Assembly (NCBI GenBank): GCA_016235865.1
Contig: JACRIK010000033.1
Location: 1 to 64,000 of the forward strand
Reading direction: 5' to 3'
From: Planctomycetota bacterium
GTDB lineage: Bacteria > Planctomycetota > MHYJ01 > JACQXL01
Length of the DNA: 64,000 nucleotides
Shown piece after piece: positions 42,424-50,971 of this stretch. The position numbers and the translations under genes were made by a program. Numbering within the stretch: position 1 is the first letter of the stretch; the number at the start of each line of letters is the position of its first letter. The notes under the pieces were generated by a model that worked only from the letters and a program-made list of their open reading frames with translations, did no database searches and had not been told where the DNA came from.

Positions 42424-43440
42424 ATGATAGAAGCCGAACTTAAGACCGCGCGGGACAGGCTGGCCGAACTCAAGGCCGGGATAAAACTCCAGATGGTCGG
42501 CTACGACGAGGTGATTGACCAGCTTATCATTGGGCTGTTAGCCGGCGGGCATATCCTGCTCGAGGGCGTGCCCGGTATCGGCAAGACTCTCCTGGTCAAG
42601 GCCCTGAGCCAGGCGCTCGGGCTTAACTTTGCCCGCATCCAGTTCACCCCGGACCTGATGCCGGCCGATATCACCGGCACCAATATCATCGTCGAGGACG
42701 CGGACGGCCGCCGTGGCTTCCAGTTCCAGCCCGGACCGGTCTTTAATAATATCATCCTGGCCGATGAAATCAACCGGGCCACGCCCAAGACCCAATCGGC
42801 CCTGCTCGAGGCCATGCAGGAACTCACCGTCACGGCCGGCGGAATCAAACACCGGATCGAAACGCCGTTTACCGTCGTGGCCACCCAGAACCCGATAGAG
42901 ATGGAAGGGACTTACCCGCTGCCCGAGGCGCAGCTGGACCGCTTCCTGTTCAAGCTGGTCATGCCCCAGCCCGGCCTGCCTGAACTCAAGGAGATTATCA
43001 ACCGGACCACCACGGAAAAACAGGTAACCGTTTCTCCCCTGATTAATCGCGAGCAGATTATAAAATACCAGTCGCTCATCCGCCAAATTCCGGTCGCGGC
43101 TAATCTGGTGGAATATGTCAGCAAGCTGGTCCTGGCCAGCCAGCCGGATACGGAATACGCGACCGGCCTGGTCCGGAAATATGTCCGTTACGGCGCCGGA
43201 CCGCGCGCCGCCCAGGCCGTTATCCTGGCCGCCAAGGTCTCGGCCCTGATGCAGGGACGGCTCCACGTTGCCCAGGACGATGTCCTGAAGATGATCCTGC
43301 CCGTGCTCAGGCATCGGATAATAATGAATATTGAAGGCGAATCGAGCAATATTTCGATAACCGGCATTATCGAAGAAATAAGGACCCGGACGCCGGCCCT
43401 GCCGCCCGGCGCCGAAAAGATACTGTCTCTGTCTGAATAA
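42424..43440 (+). CDS. MoxR-type AAA ATPase
   Basis: A 338-residue AAA+ ATPase. Walker A is GVPGIGKTLLVKAL, Walker B ILADEINRATPKTQSALLEAMQE, and sensor 1 VVATQNPIE; the lid domain follows (RKYVRYGAGPRAAQAVIL). MoxR proteins work as chaperones that activate enzymes or complexes, usually next to VWA-domain genes, none of which is found here. It is three bases ahead of a TonB-like gene, so possibly an operon. It begins 70 bases after rpoN. Confidence 0.9.
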   Translation: MIEAELKTARDRLAELKAGIKLQMVGYDEVIDQLIIGLLAGGHILLEGVPGIGKTLLVKALSQALGLNFARIQFTPDLMPADITGTNIIVEDADGRRGFQFQPGPVFNNIILADEINRATPKTQSALLEAMQELTVTAGGIKHRIETPFTVVATQNPIEMEGTYPLPEAQLDRFLFKLVMPQPGLPELKEIINRTTTEKQVTVSPLINREQIIKYQSLIRQIPVAANLVEYVSKLVLASQPDTEYATGLVRKYVRYGAGPRAAQAVILAAKVSALMQGRLHVAQDDVLKMILPVLRHRIIMNIEGESSNISITGIIEEIRTRTPALPPGAEKILSLSE

Positions 43441-43443
43441 CCT

Positions 43444-44067
43444 ATGCTGAAACTGCGCGCTATAATTTATTTCCTCAGCCGCCCGTCATCCTGGACGACC
43501 GGCCTGTCGCTCTACGTCTTGATATCAGCCGCAGCGCACGCCATTATCCTGGGCGCGTTTATCTTATCGCCCGGCTCCGGTAAACCACAGCCGGATACCT
43601 CGCCCATTACTGTTTATATCAAGCCCGAGGCCATCTCGGTTGATTTCGAGCCGGACCGGATTAATCCGGCTGACTTCAAGGTCGAGCCGCTGGAGCCGGA
43701 GAAATTCCCGGAAATCACCATCCTGGGCGACAATGCGCCGGCGCTTTCACAGCCGGATAAGCCGGCCGATGCCACCGCCTCGGATTACTCGACCGAGGCC
43801 CGGCCGATCCTGGACGGCTCCAATAAACTGCCGCCTTATCCGCGCCTGGCCCGCCAGCTCGGACAGGAGGGGCTGGTGGTTTTATCCGTGGAAATAAACG
43901 CCAAAGGCTTGGCACAAGACGTTAAAATTGCTAAATCATCCGGATATAAATTGCTCGATGACGCGGCGGTCAAGACCGTCCGGGGCTGGATATTTATCCC
44001 GGCTACCAAAAAAGGCCGGCCGGTGCCGAGCAAAGTGGAAATCCCGGTTAGGTTTAAGTTGACTTGA
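43444..44067 (+). CDS. TonB-family energy-transducing protein
   Basis: A 207-residue protein with an N-terminal membrane anchor (LYVLISAAAHAIILGAFIL), a Pro-rich periplasmic stretch (TVYIKPEAISVDFEPDRINPADF) and a C-terminal TonB domain: PYPRLARQLGQEGLVVLSVEINAKG, then SSGYKLLDDAAVKTVRGWIFIPA. It would pass proton-motive energy from ExbBD to outer-membrane receptors, and so implies an outer membrane. No exbB/exbD is visible nearby. It follows moxR with a gap of three bases. Confidence 0.88.
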   Translation: MLKLRAIIYFLSRPSSWTTGLSLYVLISAAAHAIILGAFILSPGSGKPQPDTSPITVYIKPEAISVDFEPDRINPADFKVEPLEPEKFPEITILGDNAPALSQPDKPADATASDYSTEARPILDGSNKLPPYPRLARQLGQEGLVVLSVEINAKGLAQDVKIAKSSGYKLLDDAAVKTVRGWIFIPATKKGRPVPSKVEIPVRFKLT

Positions 44068-44175
44068 GACGGCATCGGGCCGTCTTCCCTGGGCATCGCA
44101 AAAGTATCATTATCTTTAACGCAATAAATTGCTTTTGCTCGGTGCAGTTGCTATACTATTTCTATATCGTTATGT

Positions 44176-44250
44176 CGGGGCGTAGCGCAGATGGCTTAGC
44201 GCGCTTGCTTGGGGTGCAAGAGGTCGGTGGTTCGAATCCACTCGCCCCGA
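44176..44250 (+). tRNA. tRNA-Pro (anticodon GGG)
   Basis: A complete cloverleaf: acceptor stem CGGGGCG / CGCCCCG, D arm with GCGC-AGATGGCTTA-GCGC, anticodon stem CTTGC / GCAAG with loop TTGGGGT (anticodon GGG), and T arm GGTGG-TTCGAAT-CCACT. The discriminator is A and CCA is not encoded. Pro is supported by the 5' C and by the anticodon. Confidence 0.95.
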
Positions 44251-44468
44251 TTTTTACTGTCCGTGCGAACTAAACGAAGTGTGACCGTGAGCACCTACTG
44301 GAGCGGAACGAAACCACGTGAGCATACGGACAGTTACCCCGATGCATATCGGGGTTACTCCCATTTTAAGGTTTTGTCCGCCTCTTTTTTCTTGACACCT
44401 TTCTTATACTTTGTTTATATCCCCTAAATACGCTACTTGGAAAATCTCTATAGAAAGGATAACCTATT

Positions 44469-44717
44469 ATGTCTTGGACTTGTCAAATCTGCGGTAAGAA
44501 GCCCTCAACCGGCAACCAAATCTCCCGCCGGGGCTTGGCCAAGAAAAAAGGCGGCGTCGGCAAAAAGATTACCGGCATCACCCGGCGCTGGTATAAGCCC
44601 AATCTTCAGTATCTCCGGGCCATGGTGGACGGCAAGACCAAACGCATCCGGGTCTGCACCCGGTGCCTCTCGGCCGGCAAGGTCACAAAACCTATGCAAG
44701 TAAAACAAACCGTCTAA
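44469..44717 (+). CDS. rpmB: Ribosomal protein L28
   Basis: An 82-residue 50S protein. It keeps the zinc-ribbon cysteines CQIC near the start and CTRC near the end, so this is the C+ (zinc-binding) form. SRRGLAKKKGGVGKKI and RWYKPNLQYLRA are the usual basic blocks. AAAGGA precedes the ATG at 44469. It is monocistronic here and is followed by a dispersed double hairpin. Confidence 0.95.
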   Translation: MSWTCQICGKKPSTGNQISRRGLAKKKGGVGKKITGITRRWYKPNLQYLRAMVDGKTKRIRVCTRCLSAGKVTKPMQVKQTV

Positions 44718-44721
44718 AACG

Positions 44722-44817
44722 GATATATATCCCGGCAAATACTGCCGGGATAAGAGCCAGTCCCTCAACGGGATCCCGTTAGAGGGATAAGTCAATATAT
44801 TCCTAACTGGCTCTAAA
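44722..44817 (+). repeat. Constant-edge double hairpin between rpmB and kbl
   Basis: TCCCGGCA-AATAC-TGCCGGGA is joined to TAAGAGCCAGT, a 50-base branched centre with CCCTC...GAGGG and GGGATCCC, and ACTGGCTCTAA. The first stem differs from the copy at 4240 (CCCGAC/GTCGGG) by a paired change to CCCGGC/GCCGGG, that is, the pairing is kept. It ends just before the ribosome-binding site of the next gene. Confidence 0.75.
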
Positions 44818-44831
44818 GAATAGGAGTAGCT

Positions 44832-46028
44832 ATGGCTGGTTTAGATTTCCTTCAGAAGGAACTGGACGACCTGAAAGCGCAGGGCTTGTATCAGCCGTTA
44901 CGGACCCTGGGCAGCGAGCAGGCGGCGACCTGCATCGTCAACGGCAAAAAGGTGGTCAATCTCTCATCCAATAACTATCTCGGGCTGGCTAACCACCCCA
45001 AGATGAAAAAGGCGATGATAGAGGCGACCGAAAAATGGGGCGCCGGCACGGCCTCGGTTCGGCCCATCATCGGCACCATGGAAATCCACACCCAATTAGA
45101 AAAGAAACTGGCTGAATTCAAGCACATGGAGGCATCTCTGGTGTTCGTGGCCGGCATCGCGGCCAACCGGGGCGTCATCCAGGCCCTGCTCTCCAGCAAG
45201 GTCAAGGGCGAGGACGAAAAGTTCGTGGTCATCAGCGACGAGCTCAACCATGCCAGCATCATTGACGGCGTGCGCTTAAGCAAGGCCCAGCGCAAGGTCT
45301 ATAAACATAAGGATATGTCCGAACTGGAAAAGGTGCTGAAGGAGAGCCAGGGCGCGCCGCGCATTATGATTATCACGGACGGCGTATTCAGCATGGACGG
45401 CGACATCGCGCCGCTGCCTGATATCGCTAAATTAGCCAAACAATACGGAGCGTTCACCATGGTTGACGACGCGCACGGCGAAGGCGTGCTGGGCAAGAAC
45501 GGGCGCGGCACGGTGGACCATTTTGGCCTGCAGGGCAAGTGGGACATTGACATGGGCACGCTCTCCAAGGCCATGGGTTCATTAGGCGGCTATATCGCCG
45601 GCTCGCAGAACCTGAGGGATTATCTGATTCAGTCCGCCCGGCCGTTCCTGTTCACCACGGCCCATCCTCCGGGCGTAGCCGCGGCCTGCATCGCGGCCAT
45701 GGAAATCGTCCAGGAAGAAACCTGGCGCCATGAAAAACTCTGGTCCAACAGCAAACTCTTCAAGACCGAACTCCAGAAGATGGGCTTTAATACCGGCCGG
45801 TCCGAGACCCCGATTACGCCGATTATCATCGGAGACGAGGTCAAGACCGAGCAGTTCAGCCAGAAACTCTTTGAAGAAGGCGTGTTCGGGTTGCGGATAG
45901 TGTTCCCGATGGTGGCCAAAGGCGCGGCCCGGATTCGGACCATCGTCACCGCCGGTCACACCGAAGAAGAACTAAGGTTTGCATTGGACAAAATAAAGAA
46001 AGTCGGCCAGGAACTAAGGATAATTTAA
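44832..46028 (+). CDS. PLP-dependent alpha-oxoamine synthase (glycine C-acetyltransferase or BioF)
   Basis: A 398-residue fold-type I PLP enzyme. NNYLGLANHPKM, GAGTASVRPIIGTMEIHTQLE, VDDAHGEGVLGKNGRG and the PLP lysine in DMGTLSKAMGSLGGY are clear. This family includes 2-amino-3-ketobutyrate CoA ligase (kbl), which makes or breaks 2-amino-3-ketobutyrate in threonine/glycine metabolism, and 8-amino-7-oxononanoate synthase (bioF) of biotin synthesis. Overall sequence, in particular the N-terminus, looks closer to Kbl, but no tdh or bio gene is near to decide. TAGGAG lies before the ATG; a strong terminator follows. Confidence 0.88.
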   Translation: MAGLDFLQKELDDLKAQGLYQPLRTLGSEQAATCIVNGKKVVNLSSNNYLGLANHPKMKKAMIEATEKWGAGTASVRPIIGTMEIHTQLEKKLAEFKHMEASLVFVAGIAANRGVIQALLSSKVKGEDEKFVVISDELNHASIIDGVRLSKAQRKVYKHKDMSELEKVLKESQGAPRIMIITDGVFSMDGDIAPLPDIAKLAKQYGAFTMVDDAHGEGVLGKNGRGTVDHFGLQGKWDIDMGTLSKAMGSLGGYIAGSQNLRDYLIQSARPFLFTTAHPPGVAAACIAAMEIVQEETWRHEKLWSNSKLFKTELQKMGFNTGRSETPITPIIIGDEVKTEQFSQKLFEEGVFGLRIVFPMVAKGAARIRTIVTAGHTEEELRFALDKIKKVGQELRII

Positions 46029-46108
46029 GAATTAAATTATCCGTGAATCCGAGTACACGAAGTGACGCAGGTTAATTGAGGATTATATAATAAGGCAAGG
46101 TATTCACC

Positions 46109-46148
46109 AGCCCGGTATCCGGATAATATCCGGGTGCCGGGCTTTTTT
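46109..46148 (+). terminator. Rho-independent terminator after kbl/bioF
   Basis: AGCCCGG...CCGGGCT outer stem with an inner TCCGGATAATATCCGG stem, followed by six T (46143-46148). Confidence 0.9.
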
Positions 46149-46208
46149 CATGCCTCTTTGTTAAAGGGGGAGGGGGGAGGGTGGGGGGTAGTACTTCCGG
46201 CCTGCATT

Positions 46209-46418
46209 AGGTATATTCCAGGCGCTACATAGGTGCATTCCAGGCCCTGCGTAGGTGCATTCCAGGTCCCACATAGGTGCATTCCAGGCCCTGCATAGGT
46301 GCCAACATAGGTGTATTCCAGGCGTTATAGAGGTGAGTTCTAGGCGCTGTGGAGGTAAGCTCCAGGCGTTATAGAGGTAAGCTCTAGGCGCTATAGAGGT
46401 AATCTTCTGGCGCTATGG
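46209..46418 (+). repeat. 22-nt tandem array C (9 units plus a 12-base partial)
   Basis: Units start at 46209, 46231, 46253, 46275, then a 12-base partial at 46297, then 46309, 46331, 46353, 46375 and 46397. The consensus begins AGGTGCATTCCAGGCGCTAC. A G-rich block (about 46166-46196) precedes it, and TCATAGGGGGGTAT (46440-46453), shared with array B, follows. No gene lies in 46029-46846. Confidence 0.9.
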
Positions 46419-46585
46419 AGTAGTGGCGTCTACAGACCCTCATAGGGGGGTATAAAAAGAGGATATTTGTTGTATTTCTACGAAAGTATGGCTTGCCCCC
46501 GAACTCCAGTTAGATGACGCCAACGGAGCCACTTTCTTATAAGTCCTTATTCTATTTATATTTGAGGGATATACCCAGGACTTTG

Positions 46586-46730
46586 CCGTATGTCCCCAGA
46601 GCTTCCGTGTATGCCCCCGAACATCCGTGGACGTCCCCGAACCATCCGTGGACGTCCCCGAAACATCCGTGGACGCCCCCGAACCATCCGTGGACGCCCC
46701 CGAAACATCCGTGGACACTCCGGGAACTTT
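46586..46730 (+). repeat. About 21-nt tandem array D (6-7 units)
   Basis: Units CCGTGGACGTCCCCGAACCA + T start at 46625, 46646, 46667 and 46688 with a period of 21, flanked by shorter diverged units (20 bases at 46605, 19 at 46586) and a decayed one at 46709. It lies 170 bases from array C but has an unrelated sequence. Open frames crossing it on both strands are by-products of the repeat. Confidence 0.85.
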
Positions 46731-46846
46731 CCTCTACCATCGGGGAAGAAATCCCACCTATCGGCCTGTCTGCCGGTAGGCAGGATCAAGGGCGGGACTG
46801 TCCCACGAACCATTCCGACCGGTTGAATGTGTCCCGCGTCCCAAAA

Positions 46847-47398
46847 TCAGTGCTCGCACTTAATTCTTTTAGTGTAAGTTTTAGATTTACGTTCTCCAGT
46901 ATTTGGGTCTATAATAGTTGAAATTGCCGTGGCACTTATCTCAGTCGTTGAACCGCTCACGCAAGTGGCCTCTATCCTATATTCTCTCGTATACATGAGT
47001 GGGTCGTCTGGAAATGGCTTTTTTACATATCTATCTACTGTGATTACCTCAACCTTTTCCCCGCCTACTGACCCTCCTACAAAGTTTGCTGTTACTATAA
47101 TATCAGTGACTCGAGCATTGTCATTATAAGATTCCTTGTTCATCACGGCGCTGCCTACTACTGTCCAGGTACAAATACACCAATCCCTGCCATCTGGGCT
47201 TGATATCCTTTGGGACGGTTCGGGGGTAAGAACGACATAAACACTAAATATCGGGTGCTTCTCTTTTGTTGCAGTTCTAATTCCGGGAATGCCATACCCG
47301 GTGTACATTATTACATAAGAAAGAAGCATAGAGCCGGCAATGGCAAAAAATATCATCCCTATTAGAATTAATTTAGCCGTTCGTTCTTTCGTTGTCAT
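46847..47398 (-). CDS. Hypothetical membrane-anchored protein
   Basis: A 183-residue protein with one N-terminal membrane helix (LILIGMIFFAIAGSMLLSYVIMY) and a beta-rich outer part (VYVVLTPEPSQRISSPDGR; VTDIIVTANFVGG; REYRIEATCVSGSTTEISAT). No family is recognised. The start is uncertain: the ATG at 47398 places the helix early and has GAGGG upstream; other in-frame starts at 47458 and 47485 would add an unusual acidic leader. It is AT-richer than its neighbours, and lies beside arrays C and D, so it may be a recent arrival. Confidence 0.55.
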   Translation of the reverse strand: MTTKERTAKLILIGMIFFAIAGSMLLSYVIMYTGYGIPGIRTATKEKHPIFSVYVVLTPEPSQRISSPDGRDWCICTWTVVGSAVMNKESYNDNARVTDIIVTANFVGGSVGGEKVEVITVDRYVKKPFPDDPLMYTREYRIEATCVSGSTTEISATAISTIIDPNTGERKSKTYTKRIKCEH

Positions 47399-47581
47399 AT
47401 CCCTCGAATCTGCCGAATCAAAATCAGAGATGTCCCAGCAAGTATTTATAAATAACATACCCTCTTCACCATAAATGTCAACCAAAATCGTATATTTTGT
47501 TGGTATTAAGTCATTATTAGCCCCGATTGTTCACCCAGCCCATAACTTATGGATTGGGTTCACCGGAGGCAGGGCGTTATT

Positions 47582-48754
47582 TTATTTCCCTGTAGTTACT
47601 ATCTTCAACGGTTTGGTGGCCTTGGTCAGGAATAACAGGGCGAAACAGGTGTCGGAAAGATTGTCGTTCCATTCGCCTGTCTCGGACTGCTTGGCCACCA
47701 GGAACTTGGCGCCGTCTGAGTACCAACTATTATTCCCGATTTTCTCCTGCTCGGCCAATACCCCCAGCCGCTCCATGGCATATAAGTAGTAGTAGAGCCA
47801 GCGCGGGTCGCCCTCGGGATTCTTGCTGACCGTGTAATTCCAGGACACCCATTTCAGGCCGTTGTTGAACCAGGGTTCGCTGTTTACGTCTTTCAACTCT
47901 TTGAGGTAATATTTGGTAATGGCCAGGGTGCCCAGCGCGCCCACGGTCATTGAGCCGTAGCCGGTTGATGTCATCCCCAGCGAGCAATAGCCCCAGGAGC
48001 CGTTTTTGTTCTGGCAGGCCAGCAGCCACTTTTGGGCTGATTTCAGGGTGGCCTCCGGCACCGAGACGTTGCTTTCGATGCAGGCCCTCAGGCCCAGGAT
48101 GGCATATTGGGTATTGGAGTTGTCGCCGTCAGCCGGGCCCTGGGGCGCGCCGGTTATCTTTATCGGCGTTATCTTCTTCGACTGGGTCGAACCTGATGAT
48201 GCCTTGGGAGCCGGGGTCTTCTGGCCGTTGCCGGTCACGACTATCTTTTCCTTGCCCTGGCCGGTCTTGACCCAGCGGGGCGAGGTCCGCTCGGTGCCGT
48301 AACTCCACTGGCCGTTCTTGCACTGGGTATCGACCAGATACTGGGCGCAGTCGGCAATCCGGGCCTGGTATTTTTCCCGGTCGATGTGCTCCAGGGCTAT
48401 GGCCTGCAAGGAGACGTGATAGACCTTGTCCAGTTTCAGTTCGGTCACCCTTTGTAAGAATTTGTCCCAGTCCTCGTTGGTGGCCACGCCGCAATGGGCC
48501 AGGGTGTAGAGAATCAGGTCGGCATAGCGCATGGTATGGTCGAATCCGTTGTAATCCCTGAGCGGTACCGTATCCAATTCCTCCGAAGCGACGTATTTGT
48601 AGAGGTATTCGGTGCCCTTGCTGATGGCGTCATTGACCTGGTTCTGCAGTTCCGGCGGCAGGGTCTTCTTTTCTTCTTTCGGGGCGGATTGGGCAAGTCC
48701 GATAAGCAGGACAGAAATGCAAAAGATTACAAAGGCGATTTTTCTGGTAATCAT
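47582..48754 (-). CDS. Exported squalene-cyclase/prenyltransferase-like repeat protein
   Basis: A 390-residue secreted protein: signal peptide (IAFVIFCISVLLIGLAQSA) and then an alpha/alpha toroid. Repeats such as CAQYLVDTQCKNGQWSYG, AQKWLLACQNKNGSWGYC and AKFLVAKQSETGEWNDN carry the QNPDGSW-type signature of prenyltransferase/squalene-oxidase repeats. The catalytic Asp motif of the cyclases is not visible. It is a paralogue in fold of the protein at 18889 but lacks the TonB-like front. Probably a periplasmic binding or structural protein, a type frequent in planctomycetes. Confidence 0.8.
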   Translation of the reverse strand: MITRKIAFVIFCISVLLIGLAQSAPKEEKKTLPPELQNQVNDAISKGTEYLYKYVASEELDTVPLRDYNGFDHTMRYADLILYTLAHCGVATNEDWDKFLQRVTELKLDKVYHVSLQAIALEHIDREKYQARIADCAQYLVDTQCKNGQWSYGTERTSPRWVKTGQGKEKIVVTGNGQKTPAPKASSGSTQSKKITPIKITGAPQGPADGDNSNTQYAILGLRACIESNVSVPEATLKSAQKWLLACQNKNGSWGYCSLGMTSTGYGSMTVGALGTLAITKYYLKELKDVNSEPWFNNGLKWVSWNYTVSKNPEGDPRWLYYYLYAMERLGVLAEQEKIGNNSWYSDGAKFLVAKQSETGEWNDNLSDTCFALLFLTKATKPLKIVTTGK

Positions 48755-48896
48755 TATGATTATCTTGTAGATAAATACGTAATAAATATCAAGAATAAGT
48801 AAGCGGATTTAGCAGATTTTGCTGATTAAACGGATTTATGGCGTCAATCGGCTTAATCCGTATTATCCGCTTAATCAGTTTACAGAGGAATTAAAT

Positions 48897-49670
48897 ATGT
48901 CAGAGACCGAAGGTAAGTTAACCCCGGTATTTATCGAGGCATTTGATTTGGATGACGCCTGGTTCCAGGCCCTGAATAAGATTCTAGACCACGGCCACGT
49001 CTATACCATCACCCGGGGCAGTTTTGCCGGGCAGCGCCGGCTGGAATTCGATTACGCCTTTATCCAGGTGCGCAACCCGTCGCACCGGCCGATTATCCCG
49101 CTCATGCCCGAGGGTTGCGGCATCCCGGCCCCGACCTCGCTGGAATACGTGGAACAGTATATGAATTACTTGCTGACCGGCGACAAGCAGGAGAACGAGG
49201 ATTATACCTACGGCGCCCGCTTAGTTGGCGAGAGGCCGGTGTCCAGTGACGGTTCATTCAAAAGCATGCTCAAGGAAATGCCGCTCCAGGTCAACCAGAT
49301 TGAAGAGGTCATCAAGATTTACAAGAATCAGGGATTCGGCACCAACCAGGCCGTGATGGAAATCGGCATGCCCTCGGACATCAAGCTGGTCGACCCGCCG
49401 TGCCTGCGCATCATCGACACGCGCATCCGCTACGGCAAACTCCATTTCATGATTTATTTCCGCTCCTGGGACCTCTGGGCCGGACTGCCGTCCAACCTGG
49501 CCGGGCTGCAGCTCCTGAAGGAGTATATGGCGTCCGAAATCGGGGTCGAGGACGGCGAAATAATCGCCTGTTCCAAGGGTCTGCATCTCTATGAATATGT
49601 CTGGGAATTCGCCCAGACCCGGACCCGCAAGGTGGTGGAGCGGCTCAAAATACAGCCACTAAGTCACTAA
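48897..49670 (+). CDS. thyA: Thymidylate synthase, archaeal (methanogen) type
   Basis: A 257-residue thymidylate synthase-fold protein that would methylate dUMP to dTMP. The catalytic Cys is Cys169 in VDPPCLRIID; YFRSWDLWAGLPSNLAGLQLL (residues 187-207) carries the dUMP-binding Arg-Ser-x-Asp and Asn motif, and KGLHLYEY (227-234) is the His/Tyr dUMP motif. The divergent N-terminus and short length fit the branch described for methanogens (there possibly using tetrahydromethanopterin-type cofactors) better than the standard bacterial ThyA. The ATG at 48897 has AGAGGAA upstream; a longer frame from 48819 starts in a repeat. Likely transferred from an archaeon or shared by a small bacterial clade. 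Confidence 0.85.
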   Translation: MSETEGKLTPVFIEAFDLDDAWFQALNKILDHGHVYTITRGSFAGQRRLEFDYAFIQVRNPSHRPIIPLMPEGCGIPAPTSLEYVEQYMNYLLTGDKQENEDYTYGARLVGERPVSSDGSFKSMLKEMPLQVNQIEEVIKIYKNQGFGTNQAVMEIGMPSDIKLVDPPCLRIIDTRIRYGKLHFMIYFRSWDLWAGLPSNLAGLQLLKEYMASEIGVEDGEIIACSKGLHLYEYVWEFAQTRTRKVVERLKIQPLSH

Positions 49671-49675
49671 GGCAC

Positions 49676-49800
49676 GAAAACACAAACACGAATCACACGA
49701 AAAGAACGAATGGCACGAATAAATCCGCTATAAACAATAATTCGTGTTATTCGCCTTTATTCGCTGGACGCGGTCCCTACGGGTTCGTCTTATTCGTGTT
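49676..49800 (+). repeat. Dispersed cacgaat/attcgtgt word repeat
   Basis: The gap contains aggcacgaaaacacaaacac, cacgaatcacacgaaaagaa and the inverse words attcgtgttattcgccttta and ttattcgtgtttat. The two halves are roughly inverted copies of each other, so the block can fold. It belongs to the same word family as 7590 and 14692. Confidence 0.6.
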
Positions 49801-49879
49801 TATATTTTACGGCTGGTTTTTCTTGACTTCTTAGGGTCTTTGTGGTTATATAATTTAAAAGTAATGAAAGGGGTGTTAT

Positions 49880-50899
49880 ATGAAGAAAATGATAGTAATC
49901 GCCGTGGTGCTGGCCGCGCTGATCGTGGTCGGCTACAGTTGCGGCGGGGGCAGCAGCAGCGGGAGTTCCGGAGACACCACGGTAAAACACATCGCGGTTG
50001 ACCCGTATATTGTCGGCGCCAAGTTTTTTGAAGACCTGGATGGCGACGAAGTCCAGGATACAGGCGAGCAGTTGTCCAGCTTGACTGATGCCAATGGCCT
50101 ATTTACATTTTCCAGCCCGTTAACCACCGGCTCATTTATAGTCCTGAGCAATACGGTCATCGGCCCGCTCCATAACGGCGTAAGCTACACCGGCATCGTT
50201 AAAAGAGAGGTGACCTCAATCACTGAGTCGCTGGTGGCTTCGCCTTTGACCACGCTTCTGGCCAACGGCTGGACCGCGGAAAATGTGGTTGATGTCCTGA
50301 CCGGCGCCGGATTGGCCGGAATCACAGTTACAGACCTGACCAAGAACCCGATGGCCGGGGTTAATGACCTGACCGCCGTGACTGAGGCCGAACTGGTTCA
50401 GATCAGGTCGTCCATAGCCATTTATTCATTCCTTTCCATAATGGACCAGATAATTACCGGCGAGGGATATGCCCTGACCTATATTACTTTTACGAATTAT
50501 GCCGTGACCACCACGCCGGCTCTGCAGGCAATGGTTACTTCCATTAAAACCTGCCTATCGCATACACTTCTGGCCACTATCAAATCCCAGATGGATGGTT
50601 CGGGATACACACTTCCGTCTGTGACAGCCGGAGATATTATCAGGACATCAGTGGCTATGGCTGACTGGATTATTCCGCAGGTAGTTGCAAACCCGACCGG
50701 ATTTGATCCTACTCCATCATTACCATTGTATGCGACTATGAGTTACCAATTAGGGGTGAATTTCTATATTATCAGGAATAAAACGAATTTTATCATCCAG
50801 GGGGCGCTTAGCGGTCCTGCACCTTCAAACCCGCTAAAAGATAATGCCATTCCCGGTATTCTTACAAGGGATACACTTGGAGTCAATGACTTGCCGTAA
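49880..50899 (+). CDS. Lipoprotein of unknown function
   Basis: A 339-residue secreted protein with lipobox VGYSC (Cys about residue 17) followed by a Gly/Ser linker (GGGSSSGSSG). Next comes an SdrD/carboxypeptidase-regulatory-like beta module, FFEDLDGDEVQDTGEQLSSL, of the kind that ends in a calcium-type DxDGD turn, and then a helical region with TSITESLVASPLTTLLANG, seen in several large planctomycete surface proteins. The role is unknown. GAAAGGGGTG precedes the ATG; a bidirectional terminator follows. Confidence 0.7.
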   Translation: MKKMIVIAVVLAALIVVGYSCGGGSSSGSSGDTTVKHIAVDPYIVGAKFFEDLDGDEVQDTGEQLSSLTDANGLFTFSSPLTTGSFIVLSNTVIGPLHNGVSYTGIVKREVTSITESLVASPLTTLLANGWTAENVVDVLTGAGLAGITVTDLTKNPMAGVNDLTAVTEAELVQIRSSIAIYSFLSIMDQIITGEGYALTYITFTNYAVTTTPALQAMVTSIKTCLSHTLLATIKSQMDGSGYTLPSVTAGDIIRTSVAMADWIIPQVVANPTGFDPTPSLPLYATMSYQLGVNFYIIRNKTNFIIQGALSGPAPSNPLKDNAIPGILTRDTLGVNDLP

Positions 50900-50921
50900 A
50901 CAAGGCGATCGGATTATTAAA

Positions 50922-50952
50922 AGCCCTGCAGTATACACTGCAGGGCTTTTTT
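50922..50952 (+). terminator. Bidirectional terminator
   Basis: AGCCCTGCAGT-ATAC-ACTGCAGGGCT, a perfect 11-bp stem, with T-runs on the plus side (TTTTTT) and A-rich sequence before it. It separates two convergent genes (50899 plus, 50972 minus). Confidence 0.93.
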
Positions 50953-50971
50953 ATTCTCTGCGCCTCTGCGG

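Noticed and set aside
40884-46000. Sigma-54 promoters near rpoN
   Set aside because: No convincing TGGCAC-N5-TTGC element was seen.
46440-46921. Open frames across arrays C/D
   Set aside because: Same reason: repeat translated in several phases and on both strands.
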